A stretch of DNA of 64,000 nucleotides from Sediminibacterium soli (GTDB lineage: Bacteria; Bacteroidota; Bacteroidia; Chitinophagales; Chitinophagaceae), in NCBI RefSeq assembly GCF_009939225.1, contig NZ_JAACJR010000008.1, positions 1,350,945 through 1,414,944 of the forward strand. Direction: 5' to 3'. Below the pieces are notes generated by a model. That model made no database searches. It was not told the origin of the DNA and worked only from the letters and a program-made list of their open reading frames with translations. The position numbers were made by a program, and so were the translations under genes. Each line of letters opens with the position of its first letter. The stretch's first letter is position 1. Below are positions 9,079 to 18,862 of the stretch, piece after piece.

Positions 9079-10578
9079 TTATACTTCATCAGCCTGAAAT
9101 GCCGCAGCGGCGTTGATCGCTTTCTTCCAGCCATCGGCTTTTTTCTGTACCGCTTCCTTTGGCATTTCGGGATGGAATGCCCGGTCCTGCTGCCAGTAGC
9201 CCTTTATCTCATCGAGGTCTTTCCAGAAGCCGATCGCCAGTCCGGCAAGATAGGCGGCGCCCAGGGCGGTTGTTTCGGTGATCACCGGTCTTACCACCGT
9301 TGTCTGCAACAGATCGCTCTGAAACTGCAGCAGTTTGTTGTTGATGGTGGCGCCGCCATCCACTCTCAGCTCGCTGATGGTTACGCCCGCATCCGCTTCC
9401 ATGGCATGCAGCACATCCATTACCTGGTACGCGATGCTTTCCACCGCCGCTTTCGCAAAATGACCCGCCGTGGTACCGCGTGTAATACCCACAATGGTGC
9501 CGCGTGCATGCTGGTTCCAGTAAGGAGCGCCCAGCCCGGCAAAGGCTGGAACCATGTATACGCCGCCGTTATCCGGAACCGATTCGGCAAGCGCCTCCAC
9601 TTCCGATGAATGCCGGATGATGCCCAGCCCGTCGCGCAGCCATTGTACAACGGCACCCGCAATGAACACACTTCCTTCCAGTGCATACTGTACTTCGTTA
9701 TTGATCTTCCAGGCAATGGTGGTTACCAGGTTGTTCTTGGATGCAATGGGTTTGCTGCCTGTCTGCATCAGCATAAAACACCCTGTGCCGTAGGTATTCT
9801 TTACCATACCCGGCTGCACACACATTTGCCCGAACAGGGCAGCCTGCTGGTCGCCGGCCATACCCGCCACCGGTATGCGTGCACCGGTAAGTACATCTTT
9901 GGTATATCCGTATACCTCGCTGCTCGACCGCACTTCCGGAAGAACGGAAACGGGTATGTCAAACAGCTCCAGCAGATCGGTGTCCCATTGCTGTGTATGG
10001 ATATTGTACAGCATCGTACGCGAAGCATTCGATACATCCGTCACATGCTGTTCACCCCCGGTCAGCTTCCATACCAGCCAGGTATCGATGGTTCCGAAAC
10101 AAAGCGCTCCGGATGCGGCCAGGGCACGGGCCCCTTCTGTATGATCGAGTATCCATTTGAGTTTGGTGGCCGAGAAATACGCGTCGAGTATCAGTCCGGT
10201 TTTTTCCTGTATGATACCCGCTTTGCCCGAGGCCCGCAGTTCGTCGCAATAAGCCGCGGTGCGTTTGTCCTGCCATACAATGGCATGATACACCGGCTCG
10301 CCTGTGAGCTTATTCCATACCACGGTTGTTTCACGCTGGTTGGTAATGCCGATGGCTGCAATATCCTGCAAGGTAAGCCCTGCCTTGATCACGGCTTCGG
10401 TTGCAACAGACAGCTGCGTATACCATATTTCGGATGCATCATGCTCCACCCAGCCGGTATTGGGAAAATGCTGTGTAAATTCTTTTTGCGCAACGGCAAC
10501 CACCTCACTTTTCCGGTTAAAAATAATAGCGCGGGAACTGGTGGTTCCCTGGTCGAATGAGAGAATAAATGAAGACAT
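9079..10578 (-). CDS. glpK: Glycerol kinase
   Basis: ATP-dependent phosphorylation of glycerol to sn-glycerol 3-phosphate, trapping it in the cell. The start chosen is the ATG of [20 protein letters not shown], the conserved FGGY N-terminus; the open frame extends 40 codons upstream but without family similarity. This gives 499 residues, the usual GlpK length. Other marks are [14 protein letters not shown] near 80, [10 protein letters not shown] near 240, [11 protein letters not shown] near 265, and the second FGGY signature region [19 protein letters not shown] near 370. It lies between glpD and glpF on the same strand, with 138 bp to glpD containing a short palindrome. Confidence 0.97.
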   Translation of the reverse strand: MSSFILSFDQGTTSSRAIIFNRKSEVVAVAQKEFTQHFPNTGWVEHDASEIWYTQLSVATEAVIKAGLTLQDIAAIGITNQRETTVVWNKLTGEPVYHAIVWQDKRTAAYCDELRASGKAGIIQEKTGLILDAYFSATKLKWILDHTEGARALAASGALCFGTIDTWLVWKLTGGEQHVTDVSNASRTMLYNIHTQQWDTDLLELFDIPVSVLPEVRSSSEVYGYTKDVLTGARIPVAGMAGDQQAALFGQMCVQPGMVKNTYGTGCFMLMQTGSKPIASKNNLVTTIAWKINNEVQYALEGSVFIAGAVVQWLRDGLGIIRHSSEVEALAESVPDNGGVYMVPAFAGLGAPYWNQHARGTIVGITRGTTAGHFAKAAVESIAYQVMDVLHAMEADAGVTISELRVDGGATINNKLLQFQSDLLQTTVVRPVITETTALGAAYLAGLAIGFWKDLDEIKGYWQQDRAFHPEMPKEAVQKKADGWKKAINAAAAFQADEV

Positions 10579-10644
10579 AAACTGGCAGGCTTTATCGTAT
10601 AAATATATGTTTTTAAGCAATCGGCGCACCGGCAGGCTTGGCAA

Positions 10645-10659
10645 CCCTGCACCGCAGGG
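10645..10659. repeat. Short palindrome between glpD and glpK
   Basis: CCCTGC-ACC-GCAGGG gives a 6-bp GC-rich stem with a 3-nt loop in the 138-bp gap. On the minus strand no T-run follows, so it is more likely an mRNA-processing or spacer-repeat hairpin than a full terminator. Confidence 0.5.
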
Positions 10660-10716
10660 ATTCCTGAACGAAGCAGCGGCGCCTGCACACATCATCAATG
10701 CATAACACGGAACAGC

Positions 10717-12288
10717 TTAGTTCAAACGGTAATGCGCGGCAAGCGTTTCAAAAGCGGCCACCTGCTGGTTGATCCAGTTCCCGTCTTTGTGCAGCACATC
10801 GGCCATGACTTCGGCCACCGGCCGTGCAATGCGTATGCTTTCTTCCGCGTCCAGCAGCAGGGTGCGGGTACGGCGGGCAAGCACATCCTCCACCGTTCTG
10901 GCCATCTCGTGTTCAACAGCCCAGCGTACCTGCGCTTCGTGCACATACAGTTCTTTGCTGAGCCACCGGTCCTGGTGTGCGTTCATGGTTTCTTTCAGCT
11001 TATTGAGGTCAGATCCATAATAATACAGCGGATCCTTCCTGTCAGCCGCATTATCCGATCCGTGGATAGGAAGCGAGGCCGTGGCCGTTGGCAGCCGCTG
11101 CCAGCCCAGTTCTTTTTCCACGCGACCGATCAGGTCTTCTCCCATCTTGCGGTAGGTGGTCCATTTACCGCCCAGGATGGTGAAGAGCTGCGAGCCGGAT
11201 ACGATGATCTTATGGCTGCGCGATATCTCCTTGGTTTTCTTTCCTTCTCCCTGCGATGCGGCAAGCGGACGCAGTCCGGCAAATACGCTTTTCACATCAG
11301 AACGCTGCGGCTGTTCGCTGAGGTAGGCGCCGGCGGTCTGCAGTATAAAGGTGATCTCTTTCTCCAGGGCCACCGGCTCCAGGCTGGCATGTTCAACCGG
11401 TGTATCGGTGGTACCCACCACCAGTTTATCGTGCCAGGGTACGGCGAACAGCACACGGCCATCGGCCGTCTTAGGTATCATCAGCGCGTGGTCGGAAGGA
11501 AAGAATTTCCTGTCGAGCACCAGGTGCACGCCCTGGCTTACCCGGATGGTTTTGTGTGCAGCGCTGTTATCCATCCTGAGGATATCGTCCACAAACACGC
11601 CCGTGGCATTGATTACTGCTTTTGCCTTCACTGTGTATACGGTGCCGGTTTCGGTATCTGTTGCGGTAACACCGGATAGGCGGTTCCCCGTTTTCAGTAA
11701 ACCGGTTACCGCCATGTAGTTGAGCGCGCAGCCACCTTTCTCGAAAATGGTCTGCGCCAGGTTTATCGCCAGCCGGGAATCATCAAACTGCCCGTCGTGG
11801 TACGATACGCCGCCGAGCAGTCCCTCTGTTTTTACACCCGGCATTTGTTTCAGCGCTTCACCGCGTGCGATAAACCCCGAAGGACCCAGGCTCATACGAC
11901 CGGATATCCAGTCGTACAGCTTTAGCCCGATGGTATATTTAAGCCTGTCGGACAAACTGTAAACGGGGATGATGAAATGCTGGTTACGCACCAGGTGCGG
12001 AGCGTTGCGGTGCAGCAACCCTCTTTCGATACTTGCTTCCCGTACCAGGGCAATATCGCCCTGCGCCAGGTAGCGCACCCCCCCATGTACCAGTTTGGTG
12101 CTTTTACTGGAAGTGGATTTGGCAAAATCCGACTGTTCGAGCAGCAGGGTCCTGTACCCCTTGGAAGCCGCTTCCAGTGCGGCTCCCAGCCCGGTGGCGC
12201 CTCCCCCGATGATGAGAATATCCCACTCGTAAGCAGGATCTGCCAGTTGTGCAAGCCATCGCCCGCGGTTCATATAGGTATCTGTCAT
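10717..12288 (-). CDS. glpD: FAD-dependent glycerol-3-phosphate dehydrogenase
   Basis: Oxidises sn-glycerol 3-phosphate to dihydroxyacetone phosphate and passes electrons to quinone at the inner membrane. The 523 residues carry the dinucleotide fold DILIIGGGATGLGAALEAA (about 24-42), the FAD-pocket stretch STSSKSTKLVHGGVRYL, and the family signature GGKWTTYRKMGEDL near 375, followed by the C-terminal DAO_C-like helical domain. The start at MTDTYMNRGRWLAQL is the first ATG; a second Met five residues in is possible. It is the first gene of glpD-glpK-glpF and divergent from the DeoR/GlpR-type regulator, with a 201-bp AT-rich shared promoter region. Confidence 0.96.
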   Translation of the reverse strand: MTDTYMNRGRWLAQLADPAYEWDILIIGGGATGLGAALEAASKGYRTLLLEQSDFAKSTSSKSTKLVHGGVRYLAQGDIALVREASIERGLLHRNAPHLVRNQHFIIPVYSLSDRLKYTIGLKLYDWISGRMSLGPSGFIARGEALKQMPGVKTEGLLGGVSYHDGQFDDSRLAINLAQTIFEKGGCALNYMAVTGLLKTGNRLSGVTATDTETGTVYTVKAKAVINATGVFVDDILRMDNSAAHKTIRVSQGVHLVLDRKFFPSDHALMIPKTADGRVLFAVPWHDKLVVGTTDTPVEHASLEPVALEKEITFILQTAGAYLSEQPQRSDVKSVFAGLRPLAASQGEGKKTKEISRSHKIIVSGSQLFTILGGKWTTYRKMGEDLIGRVEKELGWQRLPTATASLPIHGSDNAADRKDPLYYYGSDLNKLKETMNAHQDRWLSKELYVHEAQVRWAVEHEMARTVEDVLARRTRTLLLDAEESIRIARPVAEVMADVLHKDGNWINQQVAAFETLAAHYRLN

Positions 12289-12489
12289 GATTGCATTGCT
12301 TTGCTTATTTTTATCAATATGAAACCAATTGAAACAAAATAAAATTCAAAATGAAAATATAAAACGATTTTTATATTTAAAAAGAAAGGATTAAAATAAT
12401 TTTGAAAAGGATTCGAAATATATTCTTCCGTAACCGTAACCATTTACTTTCCAGATAATTAGCCTTATTTTTGAGAACAAGCTCCTGCC
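12289..12489. promoter_or_regulatory. AT-rich glp divergent promoter region with helically phased GAAA motifs
   Basis: The spacer between glpD (minus) and the DeoR-type regulator (plus) is very AT-rich. GAAA begins at 12321, 12331, 12353, 12384, 12404 and 12415, giving intervals of 10, 22, 31, 20 and 11 bp. These are close to whole numbers of helical turns on one face. The first two are GAAAC. The motifs could be operator half-sites for the GlpR-type regulator or an A-tract-like bend; both are inference. Confidence 0.55.
12466..12473 (+). promoter_or_regulatory. Probable -7 element of the glpR-type gene
   Basis: TATTTTTG matches the Bacteroidota -7 consensus TAnnTTTG exactly. It lies 16 bp before the ATG, which predicts a very short leader. 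The -33 position (around 12442) holds ATTT, a weak match to TTTG. Confidence 0.55.
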
Positions 12490-13254
12490 ATGAGTAACCT
12501 TACCTCCCGCCATGAACAAATACTGGAAAGGCTGAAAAAACAAGGCTCTGTGGCAGTATGGGACCTCTGCAAGGAATTGAAAGTTTCCTCGGTTACCATA
12601 CGAAAAGACCTGAAACTGCTGGAAGACAAACACCTGCTTTACCGCACCCATGGCGGTGGCACGTTAAAGAATCCGTACGCCAGCGACAGACCGGTGAACG
12701 AGAAGGAAAAAATCAATGTAACCGAAAAAGAAAGCATTGCCAGGGCGGCGGCGGCGCTGATTGAGGCGAATGACAGCATCATCATCGGGTCGGGCACAAC
12801 GGCGCAGATGGCGGCCGCACATATCAAACCGCAGGGCTCGCTTACCGTGATCACGGCGGCGCTGCAGGTGGCGGCGGCGCTGATACACCATCCCGATACA
12901 GAAGTGCTGCAGCTGGGCGGTATGCTGCGCAAGAGTTCGGTATCTGCCACGGGACTGTACGCGGAAAAAATACTCGAAGACTTTTCCTGCACCAAATTAT
13001 TCCTCGGCGTTGACGGTATCGATGTGGAATTCGGTCTTACCACCACCAATGCCGCCGAAGCGCAGCTTAACAGGAAGATGCTGCAGGTGGCGCAGAAAAC
13101 CATCGTGCTTGCCGACTCCTCCAAATTCGGCAAACGCGGCTATGCCCGTATCTGCCGCCTCGAAGATGTGCAACAGGTGATCACCGATGCCGGTATATCC
13201 GAACATACGGTAAGCGTATTAAGGGGCATGGGTATTGAAGTAACGATCGTGTAA
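12490..13254 (+). CDS. glpR: DeoR/GlpR-family transcriptional regulator of the glycerol regulon
   Basis: The 254 residues have an N-terminal winged helix-turn-helix (about 6-58; RHEQILERLKKQGSVAV, then VSSVTIRKDLKLLEDKHLL, with HGGG at its end) and a C-terminal DeoR sensor domain of the isomerase-like fold (IGSGTTAQMAAAHI near 98, GVDGIDVEFGLTTTNAAEA near 175, VLADSSKFGKRG near 205). In this family the C-terminal domain senses a phosphorylated sugar or glycerol 3-phosphate. It is divergent from glpD-glpK-glpF, the classical place for a local repressor. The symbol is assigned by context, since sequence alone does not fix the effector. Confidence 0.85.
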   Translation: MSNLTSRHEQILERLKKQGSVAVWDLCKELKVSSVTIRKDLKLLEDKHLLYRTHGGGTLKNPYASDRPVNEKEKINVTEKESIARAAAALIEANDSIIIGSGTTAQMAAAHIKPQGSLTVITAALQVAAALIHHPDTEVLQLGGMLRKSSVSATGLYAEKILEDFSCTKLFLGVDGIDVEFGLTTTNAAEAQLNRKMLQVAQKTIVLADSSKFGKRGYARICRLEDVQQVITDAGISEHTVSVLRGMGIEVTIV

Positions 13255-13307
13255 GAACGGGATGAGCCGATTCTTGTAAATCCGGTATACCTTTTTTTAT
13301 CAACCCC

Positions 13308-14570
13308 CTACACCGTTTTCATAATCTCCGCGCTTTGCCCTTCCCAGGAGGGAAATAATTTGCGGTTGTTGCTGATGCCCAGGTGGCGGTTGGCCACGGC
13401 GCTGAAAACAGAGCGGAAATCCGTGCTCACGGGCAGATCGCGGCCATCTTCCAGGTCCTCTTTTGCCAGTGTTTTGATATTGCTGTACACTTTGCCGCCC
13501 TTCACATCATTACCCAACACAAACAAACAGCTGGCCCTGCCATGGTCGGTGCCGCCGGTGCCATTCTGGTGCGCGGTGCGGCCGAATTCGGTCATGGTCA
13601 TTACGGTCACATCGTCCTGCCAGGCACCCATGTCTTTCCAGAATGCGGCTATGCTGTCGCTGAAATCCTTAAGGTTGCGCGCCAGCGCACCGTTGGCAGT
13701 TCCCTGATTGAAATGCGTATCCCATCCGCCGCTTTCGGCAAACGCCACTTCGAGACCGATGTTCATCTTGATAAGGATAGCAATCTGTTTCAGGGAATTG
13801 CCCAGTGCTGTGTTAGGATACGCCACGCCGGCTGCAGGCTGGTAATTTTTGATATGGTTCAGGTTCAGCATCTTCATGGCATCAAAACTTTCCCTGCCCG
13901 TTTTATTGAGTATCTGGCTGGAGGTTTGATCGTATAACTGTTCGAAAGACCTGGAAGCGAGACCGGAGGCAAAGGGATTACCGCGCAGCTGTATCGCAAA
14001 CTCCTGCAGGTTGTTGATGGCAAGAGATTCCTGGTCGCCATACAAACTTCTGGGCATGGCGCTGGTAATACTGACTGCCTGGAACGGCGAAGCATCGTGT
14101 CCTGTCAAACCCACCGCCCTGTTGAGCCAGCCGCTCGGGGTGCTTTTACTGAACGGGGTTCCGCTCTCCATATAATCCTGCGCATCAAAATGGCTCCGGG
14201 TATTGTTGGGACTGCCCACGCCGTGCACAATGGCCATCCTGCCCTCTTTAAAAAATGGATCGAATGCGCCCAGGGAGGGATGCAGCCCGAATTTTCCGTC
14301 GAGGTCTATCATAGCGCCTTCGGTCTGCGCCGGACTCATATACAGGGTAGGACGCAGCAATTTCAGATTGGGATCAGAAAACGGACTTACGGCCATCAGT
14401 CCATCCATAGCGCCGCGCTGGAAAATGCAGACCAGCGTCTTTGTTTTTTTATACGGAGCCAGGATCTTGCTGCTGCCCGCAGCGCGCGCGATGAACGAAG
14501 GCACACCGCCAAGTCCTGCTGCAAACAACGCCATGGCGCCTGATTTCATAAATGCTCTGCGATCGGTCAT
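13308..14570 (-). CDS. DUF1501 protein with Tat-type signal
   Basis: 420 residues. The N-terminus MTDRRAFMKSGAMALFAAG fits a twin-arginine signal (D-R-R-x-F-M-K plus a hydrophobic stretch), so the protein is probably exported folded. The body matches the DUF1501 family, whose fold is related to sulfatases and alkaline phosphatases: FQRGAMDGLMAVSPFSDP near 50, HSHFDAQDYMESG-like RSHFDAQDYMESG, ESGGWDTHFNQG near 260 and TEFGRTAHQNGTGGTDHGRAS near 315. The His/Asp residues in the last two are the likely metal ligands. It follows the DUF1800 gene by 33 bp, an association seen very widely in bacteria. The substrate is unknown to me. Confidence 0.92.
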   Translation of the reverse strand: MTDRRAFMKSGAMALFAAGLGGVPSFIARAAGSSKILAPYKKTKTLVCIFQRGAMDGLMAVSPFSDPNLKLLRPTLYMSPAQTEGAMIDLDGKFGLHPSLGAFDPFFKEGRMAIVHGVGSPNNTRSHFDAQDYMESGTPFSKSTPSGWLNRAVGLTGHDASPFQAVSITSAMPRSLYGDQESLAINNLQEFAIQLRGNPFASGLASRSFEQLYDQTSSQILNKTGRESFDAMKMLNLNHIKNYQPAAGVAYPNTALGNSLKQIAILIKMNIGLEVAFAESGGWDTHFNQGTANGALARNLKDFSDSIAAFWKDMGAWQDDVTVMTMTEFGRTAHQNGTGGTDHGRASCLFVLGNDVKGGKVYSNIKTLAKEDLEDGRDLPVSTDFRSVFSAVANRHLGISNNRKLFPSWEGQSAEIMKTV

Positions 14571-14603
14571 AACAGGTATTTTGTTGTATCCGTGAATACA
14601 GGT

Positions 14604-16610
14604 TTACTTTCTTTGAAATTCCGGTGAGCCGATGATGATGCCCGTAACCTGGGAAACCGTATTAACATTACCCGCCACATACAGGGTGGTAACAGGCAGG
14701 TTTTTTTTACCCAGCGCGGCTCTCTGCATGGCCCTTGCATTTCTGCGGCCGGGCACAGGCGCTGCGGGTTCGTTCTGCATGTCTGTTTGCATGGTGCCGG
14801 CGGCGACACCGGGAACAGGTGTTTTGTCTGCCGCCGCGTTGATCTTCTGCTCAAGGTTCACATCCCGCACCATGGCTGTCAGCCGTCGGATATTATCTTC
14901 CTGGTCGCGCTCGGGCAGCAGCAGCCGGCTGTAGGTGGTTAAAGCGGCTTCGGCGCTCTCTGGCTCATGGTTATCGTTCAGCGCTGCCAGGTTGATCCTT
15001 ACACCGGGTATCTTCTGCGTGGCAAAAGCCAATCCGAAATTCATCCTGTTCAGCAAAGAACCGGTGTTGATCCAGTAACTGGCGCGATCGGGGAAACCGG
15101 TGGGCGCCTGGTAGAAATAAAAACGCTGGCCCATTTTCGTACACCAGTTGTATATCTCAAACGGCTGCACGATATCGGCATTGGTGGCGCGTATGGCGCT
15201 GATGGCAAGTTCAAAAGGCGATTTCACTTTTTCGCGCAGCGATTTTTTCTCCCAGAATTCCGGGCTGTTCACCATCGTGATCAGAACGGTTTTGATATTG
15301 CCCTTTGATGTCAGGTAGGCGTCTGCCATCCGGTTCACCAGTGCAGCAGAAGGCGTATCTGATACAAACCGGGCAGCCAGTTTGGCGCCGATGAATTTTG
15401 CGGTGGAAGGATGGTTGGCCAGCAGGTCAAGCACTTTCATCCCCTCTTCATAACCGCCGTTGGCGGGAAACTGGCGGCCGAGTATGGTTTTTGGATTCTC
15501 ATTGTGTTTGTCGCCGCGAAACAGGAAGTCGCCCTCACGGATAAGACCGCGCCGGGCCAGTGCGGCAGGCGGTGTATTCTCCATCAAACGCGTACCCGGA
15601 CCATCCTTATACATCGGCGCAACACCCCAGCCGGTGAGCGCCCGGGCCAGTTCCGTTACATCGGTCTGTGTATAACCGCCGTCCACCCCCAGGGTATGCA
15701 GTTCCATAATCTCGCGGGCATAGTTTTCGTTCAGTCCCTGTGTTTTCCGGTTTTTGACAAACTGCTGCATTACCTGCGAGCCGGCCCTGGTGCTGTCTTC
15801 CGCCATATCCTGCATGCGTTTGCGGAGCGCGTTCACAAAAGCGCTCTTCTCCTGTTTGCGCGATAATTCATTTTCATTGCTTACGCTGGTGGCATTATCC
15901 AGGTACTCGAGCATGGCAGGATGCTTGGCAGTGGCTTCGAGCAGCTTTTCAAAATTGCCCAGCAGGTTCGGACGGATCGCGTCCCGCTCATACGTCATCA
16001 CAAACTGCTGGCACTGTCCCTTGGTCAGTGATACATTGAAATGGTTGAACCAGAAATCCGTAAGCACTTCCTGCAGCTGGTTCTCTCCATAGGCGGCGCG
16101 GATCACTTTCTGGTTAATCAGCTGGCGCTGCAGTTCCTGCGGCAGTTTATACCCCTGCTGGTCCATGATCATCTTAAGCTGCTGCCGGTATTCGGGTTTA
16201 TCGAGGTTTTTGACGGAGTCCCTGTTGAGCAGGTTGTTCTTTGCGGCAATGCGTATTACCTGGCCGGCATTGAGGTAGGTGTTTACAATGTCTTCGTTGC
16301 GCATGGCCAGCGCATCGTATCCCTGCAACCGCCGGCTCACCGCGGTATCCGGCTGTGTGGTGTTCAGTTGCTGGTCGAGCCATTTTTCAAGACCCATATC
16401 GGCCACCTGCTTTATCTGACCCGGTGTGGCGCCAAAGCTGAACCGGCTTAACAGGTGCGCCGCCGCCTGTTCTCTGCTAAGACCCATTTTTTTATACGGC
16501 AGACTGATCTTTGGCTCCTGCGAAGTATCGGTGCCGGTACCTGCAAAAGCAAAAAAAGCAGCGGCAACGGATAAGCCGGCAAAAATTTTTATCCTCCGGA
16601 ATACATGCAT
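14604..16610 (-). CDS. DUF1800 secreted protein
   Basis: 668 residues with an N-terminal signal-like stretch (IFAGLSVAAAFFAFAGTGT, about 9-27). Family marks in order: AAHLLSRFSFGATPGQI near 50, LTDFWFNHFNV near 185, and NENYAREIMELHTLGVDGG then YTQTDVTELARALTGWG near 315-350, and a C-terminal GIIIGSPEFQRK. A low-complexity stretch rich in Pro, Ala, Arg and Met (about 590-640) interrupts the region just before that conserved end, which I do not expect in most members. It is the first gene of a two-gene unit with DUF1501. No enzymatic role is established to my knowledge. Confidence 0.9.
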   Translation of the reverse strand: MHVFRRIKIFAGLSVAAAFFAFAGTGTDTSQEPKISLPYKKMGLSREQAAAHLLSRFSFGATPGQIKQVADMGLEKWLDQQLNTTQPDTAVSRRLQGYDALAMRNEDIVNTYLNAGQVIRIAAKNNLLNRDSVKNLDKPEYRQQLKMIMDQQGYKLPQELQRQLINQKVIRAAYGENQLQEVLTDFWFNHFNVSLTKGQCQQFVMTYERDAIRPNLLGNFEKLLEATAKHPAMLEYLDNATSVSNENELSRKQEKSAFVNALRKRMQDMAEDSTRAGSQVMQQFVKNRKTQGLNENYAREIMELHTLGVDGGYTQTDVTELARALTGWGVAPMYKDGPGTRLMENTPPAALARRGLIREGDFLFRGDKHNENPKTILGRQFPANGGYEEGMKVLDLLANHPSTAKFIGAKLAARFVSDTPSAALVNRMADAYLTSKGNIKTVLITMVNSPEFWEKKSLREKVKSPFELAISAIRATNADIVQPFEIYNWCTKMGQRFYFYQAPTGFPDRASYWINTGSLLNRMNFGLAFATQKIPGVRINLAALNDNHEPESAEAALTTYSRLLLPERDQEDNIRRLTAMVRDVNLEQKINAAADKTPVPGVAAGTMQTDMQNEPAAPVPGRRNARAMQRAALGKKNLPVTTLYVAGNVNTVSQVTGIIIGSPEFQRK

Positions 16611-16688
16611 CGCGGTGTATTTCTGCTATGGATGGATGAAAAAGGAAATGGTTTAATGAACTTTAACAAATTCCGGGGTGAAAAAAAA

Positions 16689-16750
16689 TCGCCACAGATT
16701 ACACGGATTAACACAGAAAAAACTGTGCAGGTCTGTGTAATCTGTGGCGA
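16689..16750. terminator. Hairpin repeat downstream of the OPT transporter
   Basis: TCGCCACAGATTACAC at 16689-16704 is exactly reverse-complemented at 16735-16750. A second small stem, CACAG (16712-16716) with CTGTG (16723-16727), sits inside it. It lies between the OPT stop (16775) and the DUF1800 start (16610), both minus strand. The word CCACAGATTACACGGATTAACACAG recurs in many bacterial intergenic regions in my recollection. The minus-strand 3' side runs GATTTTTTTTCACC, so it could also act as an intrinsic terminator. Confidence 0.8.
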
Positions 16751-16774
16751 CTAAATAAGAACCGTACCTGTTAG

Positions 16775-18829
16775 TTACGCCGCCGGTTTCTTCACCGCAA
16801 CGCGGTACAGGATCAGTCCCATCAATGCAAAGAAGATCGTTCCCAGCACAAAATAGCCTCCCTGTGATAAGACGGATACCAGTCCGTGCTCCTGGTTCAC
16901 CGCGCTGAGGAATTTTTCGCCGCCCGAGGAGCCGGCAAGGAAGGCGATGACCACTCCCGCAACCGCACCGCCGGCCACCAGGCCTGTGGCGAACAGGTTG
17001 CCGTTACCCAGTTCCTGCTCTTCAGCGCTCAGACGCATATTGGCTTTTTTCTGCCGCTGCTCCACGATGCCCCGTATGGCGCCGCCGGCAAAAATAGGCA
17101 GGGTGGTAGCCAGCGGCAGGTAAACACCGATGGCAAAACTGAGCGATTTAATACCACAAAGTTCCATGGTGATCGCCAGGAATACACCCACGACCACGTA
17201 CTGCCAGGCAAGACTGCGGCTCAGGATACCGATATCAAGGGTAGCCATCAAAGTAGCCTGCGGCGCCGGGTATTTCTCAGTGCCGATGGCATGCTGTATC
17301 CCCGCCTGCACCATTTCTGCCGTAGGCTTATCCAGGAATTTTACGGTGATGCCGATCACGATCGAGGAAACAATCGCGCCCACGAACAGCGCTATCTGCT
17401 GGTTGCGCGGCGTAGCCCCTACAATATAACCTGTCTTGAGATCCTGCGAAGTGGCGCCCGCATTGGCAGCGGCAATACAGATCATACCGCCCACCACCAG
17501 CACCACCGGCTCGTAGGTATGCCCTGTCCAGCCCACACCCAGGAATATCAGGCTGGTTCCCATCAGCGTGGCAATGGTCATACCGCTGATCGGGTTATTG
17601 GAAGAACCGATCAGACCCACGATCCTGGATGATACGGTCACAAACAGTGCACCGAACAGTAACACCAGTATGCCTATAAACAGTTTCTGCAAAAAGTTTT
17701 CACCGGGCACCTGGGGCAGAACAGCGATCAGTAATACCAGCCCCAGGCTTCCCAGTCCCACGATCTTCAAACTAAGGTCTTTATCCGTGCGCGCCACCGA
17801 GGCAACGCCTGTTTCCTTGCTTGCCTTCAGGGAACTCAATCCGCCTTTCACGGATTTAACGATGGTGGGAATGGTTTTGATAAGGGTGATGATACCACCC
17901 GCGGTAACGGCGCCGGCGCCTATCAGCCTGATATAAGCATAATAAATGGCGGCGGAATAATCGGCAAAAGTATGCGTTACAGGATCCCAGTTGCCCCTGC
18001 CGCCCGGCTTGGTGATATCTGCCAGGTAGCCGAGTTTTACGAGCTGCTGCGCAATCATATCCGAAGGAACCAGCGTAGACAGTAAAGGAATAAACACAAA
18101 CCAGCTCAGTACACTGCCCGCCACCAGTACACCCGCTATCCGCGGACCGATGATATAGCCCACACCCATGTATTCCGGCGTGATCTCGCCGCTGACCTTG
18201 GCCGAGGGAAAGAATTTATTAACCTGTTTGGTGATCGCATACGGCGTTTCCGCAATAACATGCAGCACTTTCTGCAGCAAGGCATACACAAAAGCTACGC
18301 CCAGTCCCCAGAAAGCCGTCTTGGCAAAATCGCCGCCTTTTTCTCCGGCAATCAGTACATCGCCGCAAGCGGTTCCTTCGGGGTACGGAAGGTTTTCATG
18401 CTCGTTTACGATAAGCGCTTTCCGCAATGGCACCATCAGCAATGTGCCCAGCAGGCCACCCACGATGGCGAGGATCAGTATGGTGAGGTAGTTGAAATAT
18501 TCGGCGCTGGATGGCGAAGACAGGAACAGGAACCCCGGCAGCGTAAAGGCAACGCCCGCAGCGATGCTCTCTCCGGCGGAACCCGTTGTCTGGATGATGT
18601 TGTTCTCGAGGATGGTCGTCTTTAAAAATTTTCTTCCCAGCGTGATCGCGATCACCGCAATGGGTATGGATGCGGATACGGTAAGGCCTGCTTTCAGCGC
18701 CAGGTAAACGGTTGCGGCACCGAATATGACGCCGAACAGGCTGCCCACTAAAATGGATTTTACCGTCAGTTCCTTCATCTGTGTTTCGGGCGACACAAAC
18801 GGTTTGAACGTTTTCTTTACATCAGACAT
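16775..18829 (-). CDS. OPT-family oligopeptide transporter
   Basis: 684-residue inner-membrane protein with about 14-16 hydrophobic segments, matching the bacterial OPT family. It begins with FKPFVSPETQMKELTVKSI, a conserved N-terminus, followed by LKAGLTVSASIPIAVIAI (helix 2) and NIIQTTGSAGESIAAGVAFTLP near 80, the most conserved OPT stretch. Another is GPRIAGVLVAGSVLSWFVF near 230. These proteins carry peptides or metal-chelate conjugates; which one cannot be read here. It is divergent from the POT peptide transporter across a repeat-bearing gap, so this stretch may serve peptide uptake as a pair (inference). Confidence 0.93.
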   Translation of the reverse strand: MSDVKKTFKPFVSPETQMKELTVKSILVGSLFGVIFGAATVYLALKAGLTVSASIPIAVIAITLGRKFLKTTILENNIIQTTGSAGESIAAGVAFTLPGFLFLSSPSSAEYFNYLTILILAIVGGLLGTLLMVPLRKALIVNEHENLPYPEGTACGDVLIAGEKGGDFAKTAFWGLGVAFVYALLQKVLHVIAETPYAITKQVNKFFPSAKVSGEITPEYMGVGYIIGPRIAGVLVAGSVLSWFVFIPLLSTLVPSDMIAQQLVKLGYLADITKPGGRGNWDPVTHTFADYSAAIYYAYIRLIGAGAVTAGGIITLIKTIPTIVKSVKGGLSSLKASKETGVASVARTDKDLSLKIVGLGSLGLVLLIAVLPQVPGENFLQKLFIGILVLLFGALFVTVSSRIVGLIGSSNNPISGMTIATLMGTSLIFLGVGWTGHTYEPVVLVVGGMICIAAANAGATSQDLKTGYIVGATPRNQQIALFVGAIVSSIVIGITVKFLDKPTAEMVQAGIQHAIGTEKYPAPQATLMATLDIGILSRSLAWQYVVVGVFLAITMELCGIKSLSFAIGVYLPLATTLPIFAGGAIRGIVEQRQKKANMRLSAEEQELGNGNLFATGLVAGGAVAGVVIAFLAGSSGGEKFLSAVNQEHGLVSVLSQGGYFVLGTIFFALMGLILYRVAVKKPAA

Positions 18830-18862
18830 ATATGGCAGGTTTCGTTAGGGAATTTTGAACAT

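Noticed and set aside
9610..10560. A 316-codon open frame opposite glpK
   Set aside because: Lies wholly inside glycerol kinase, and its composition is typical of an antisense shadow.
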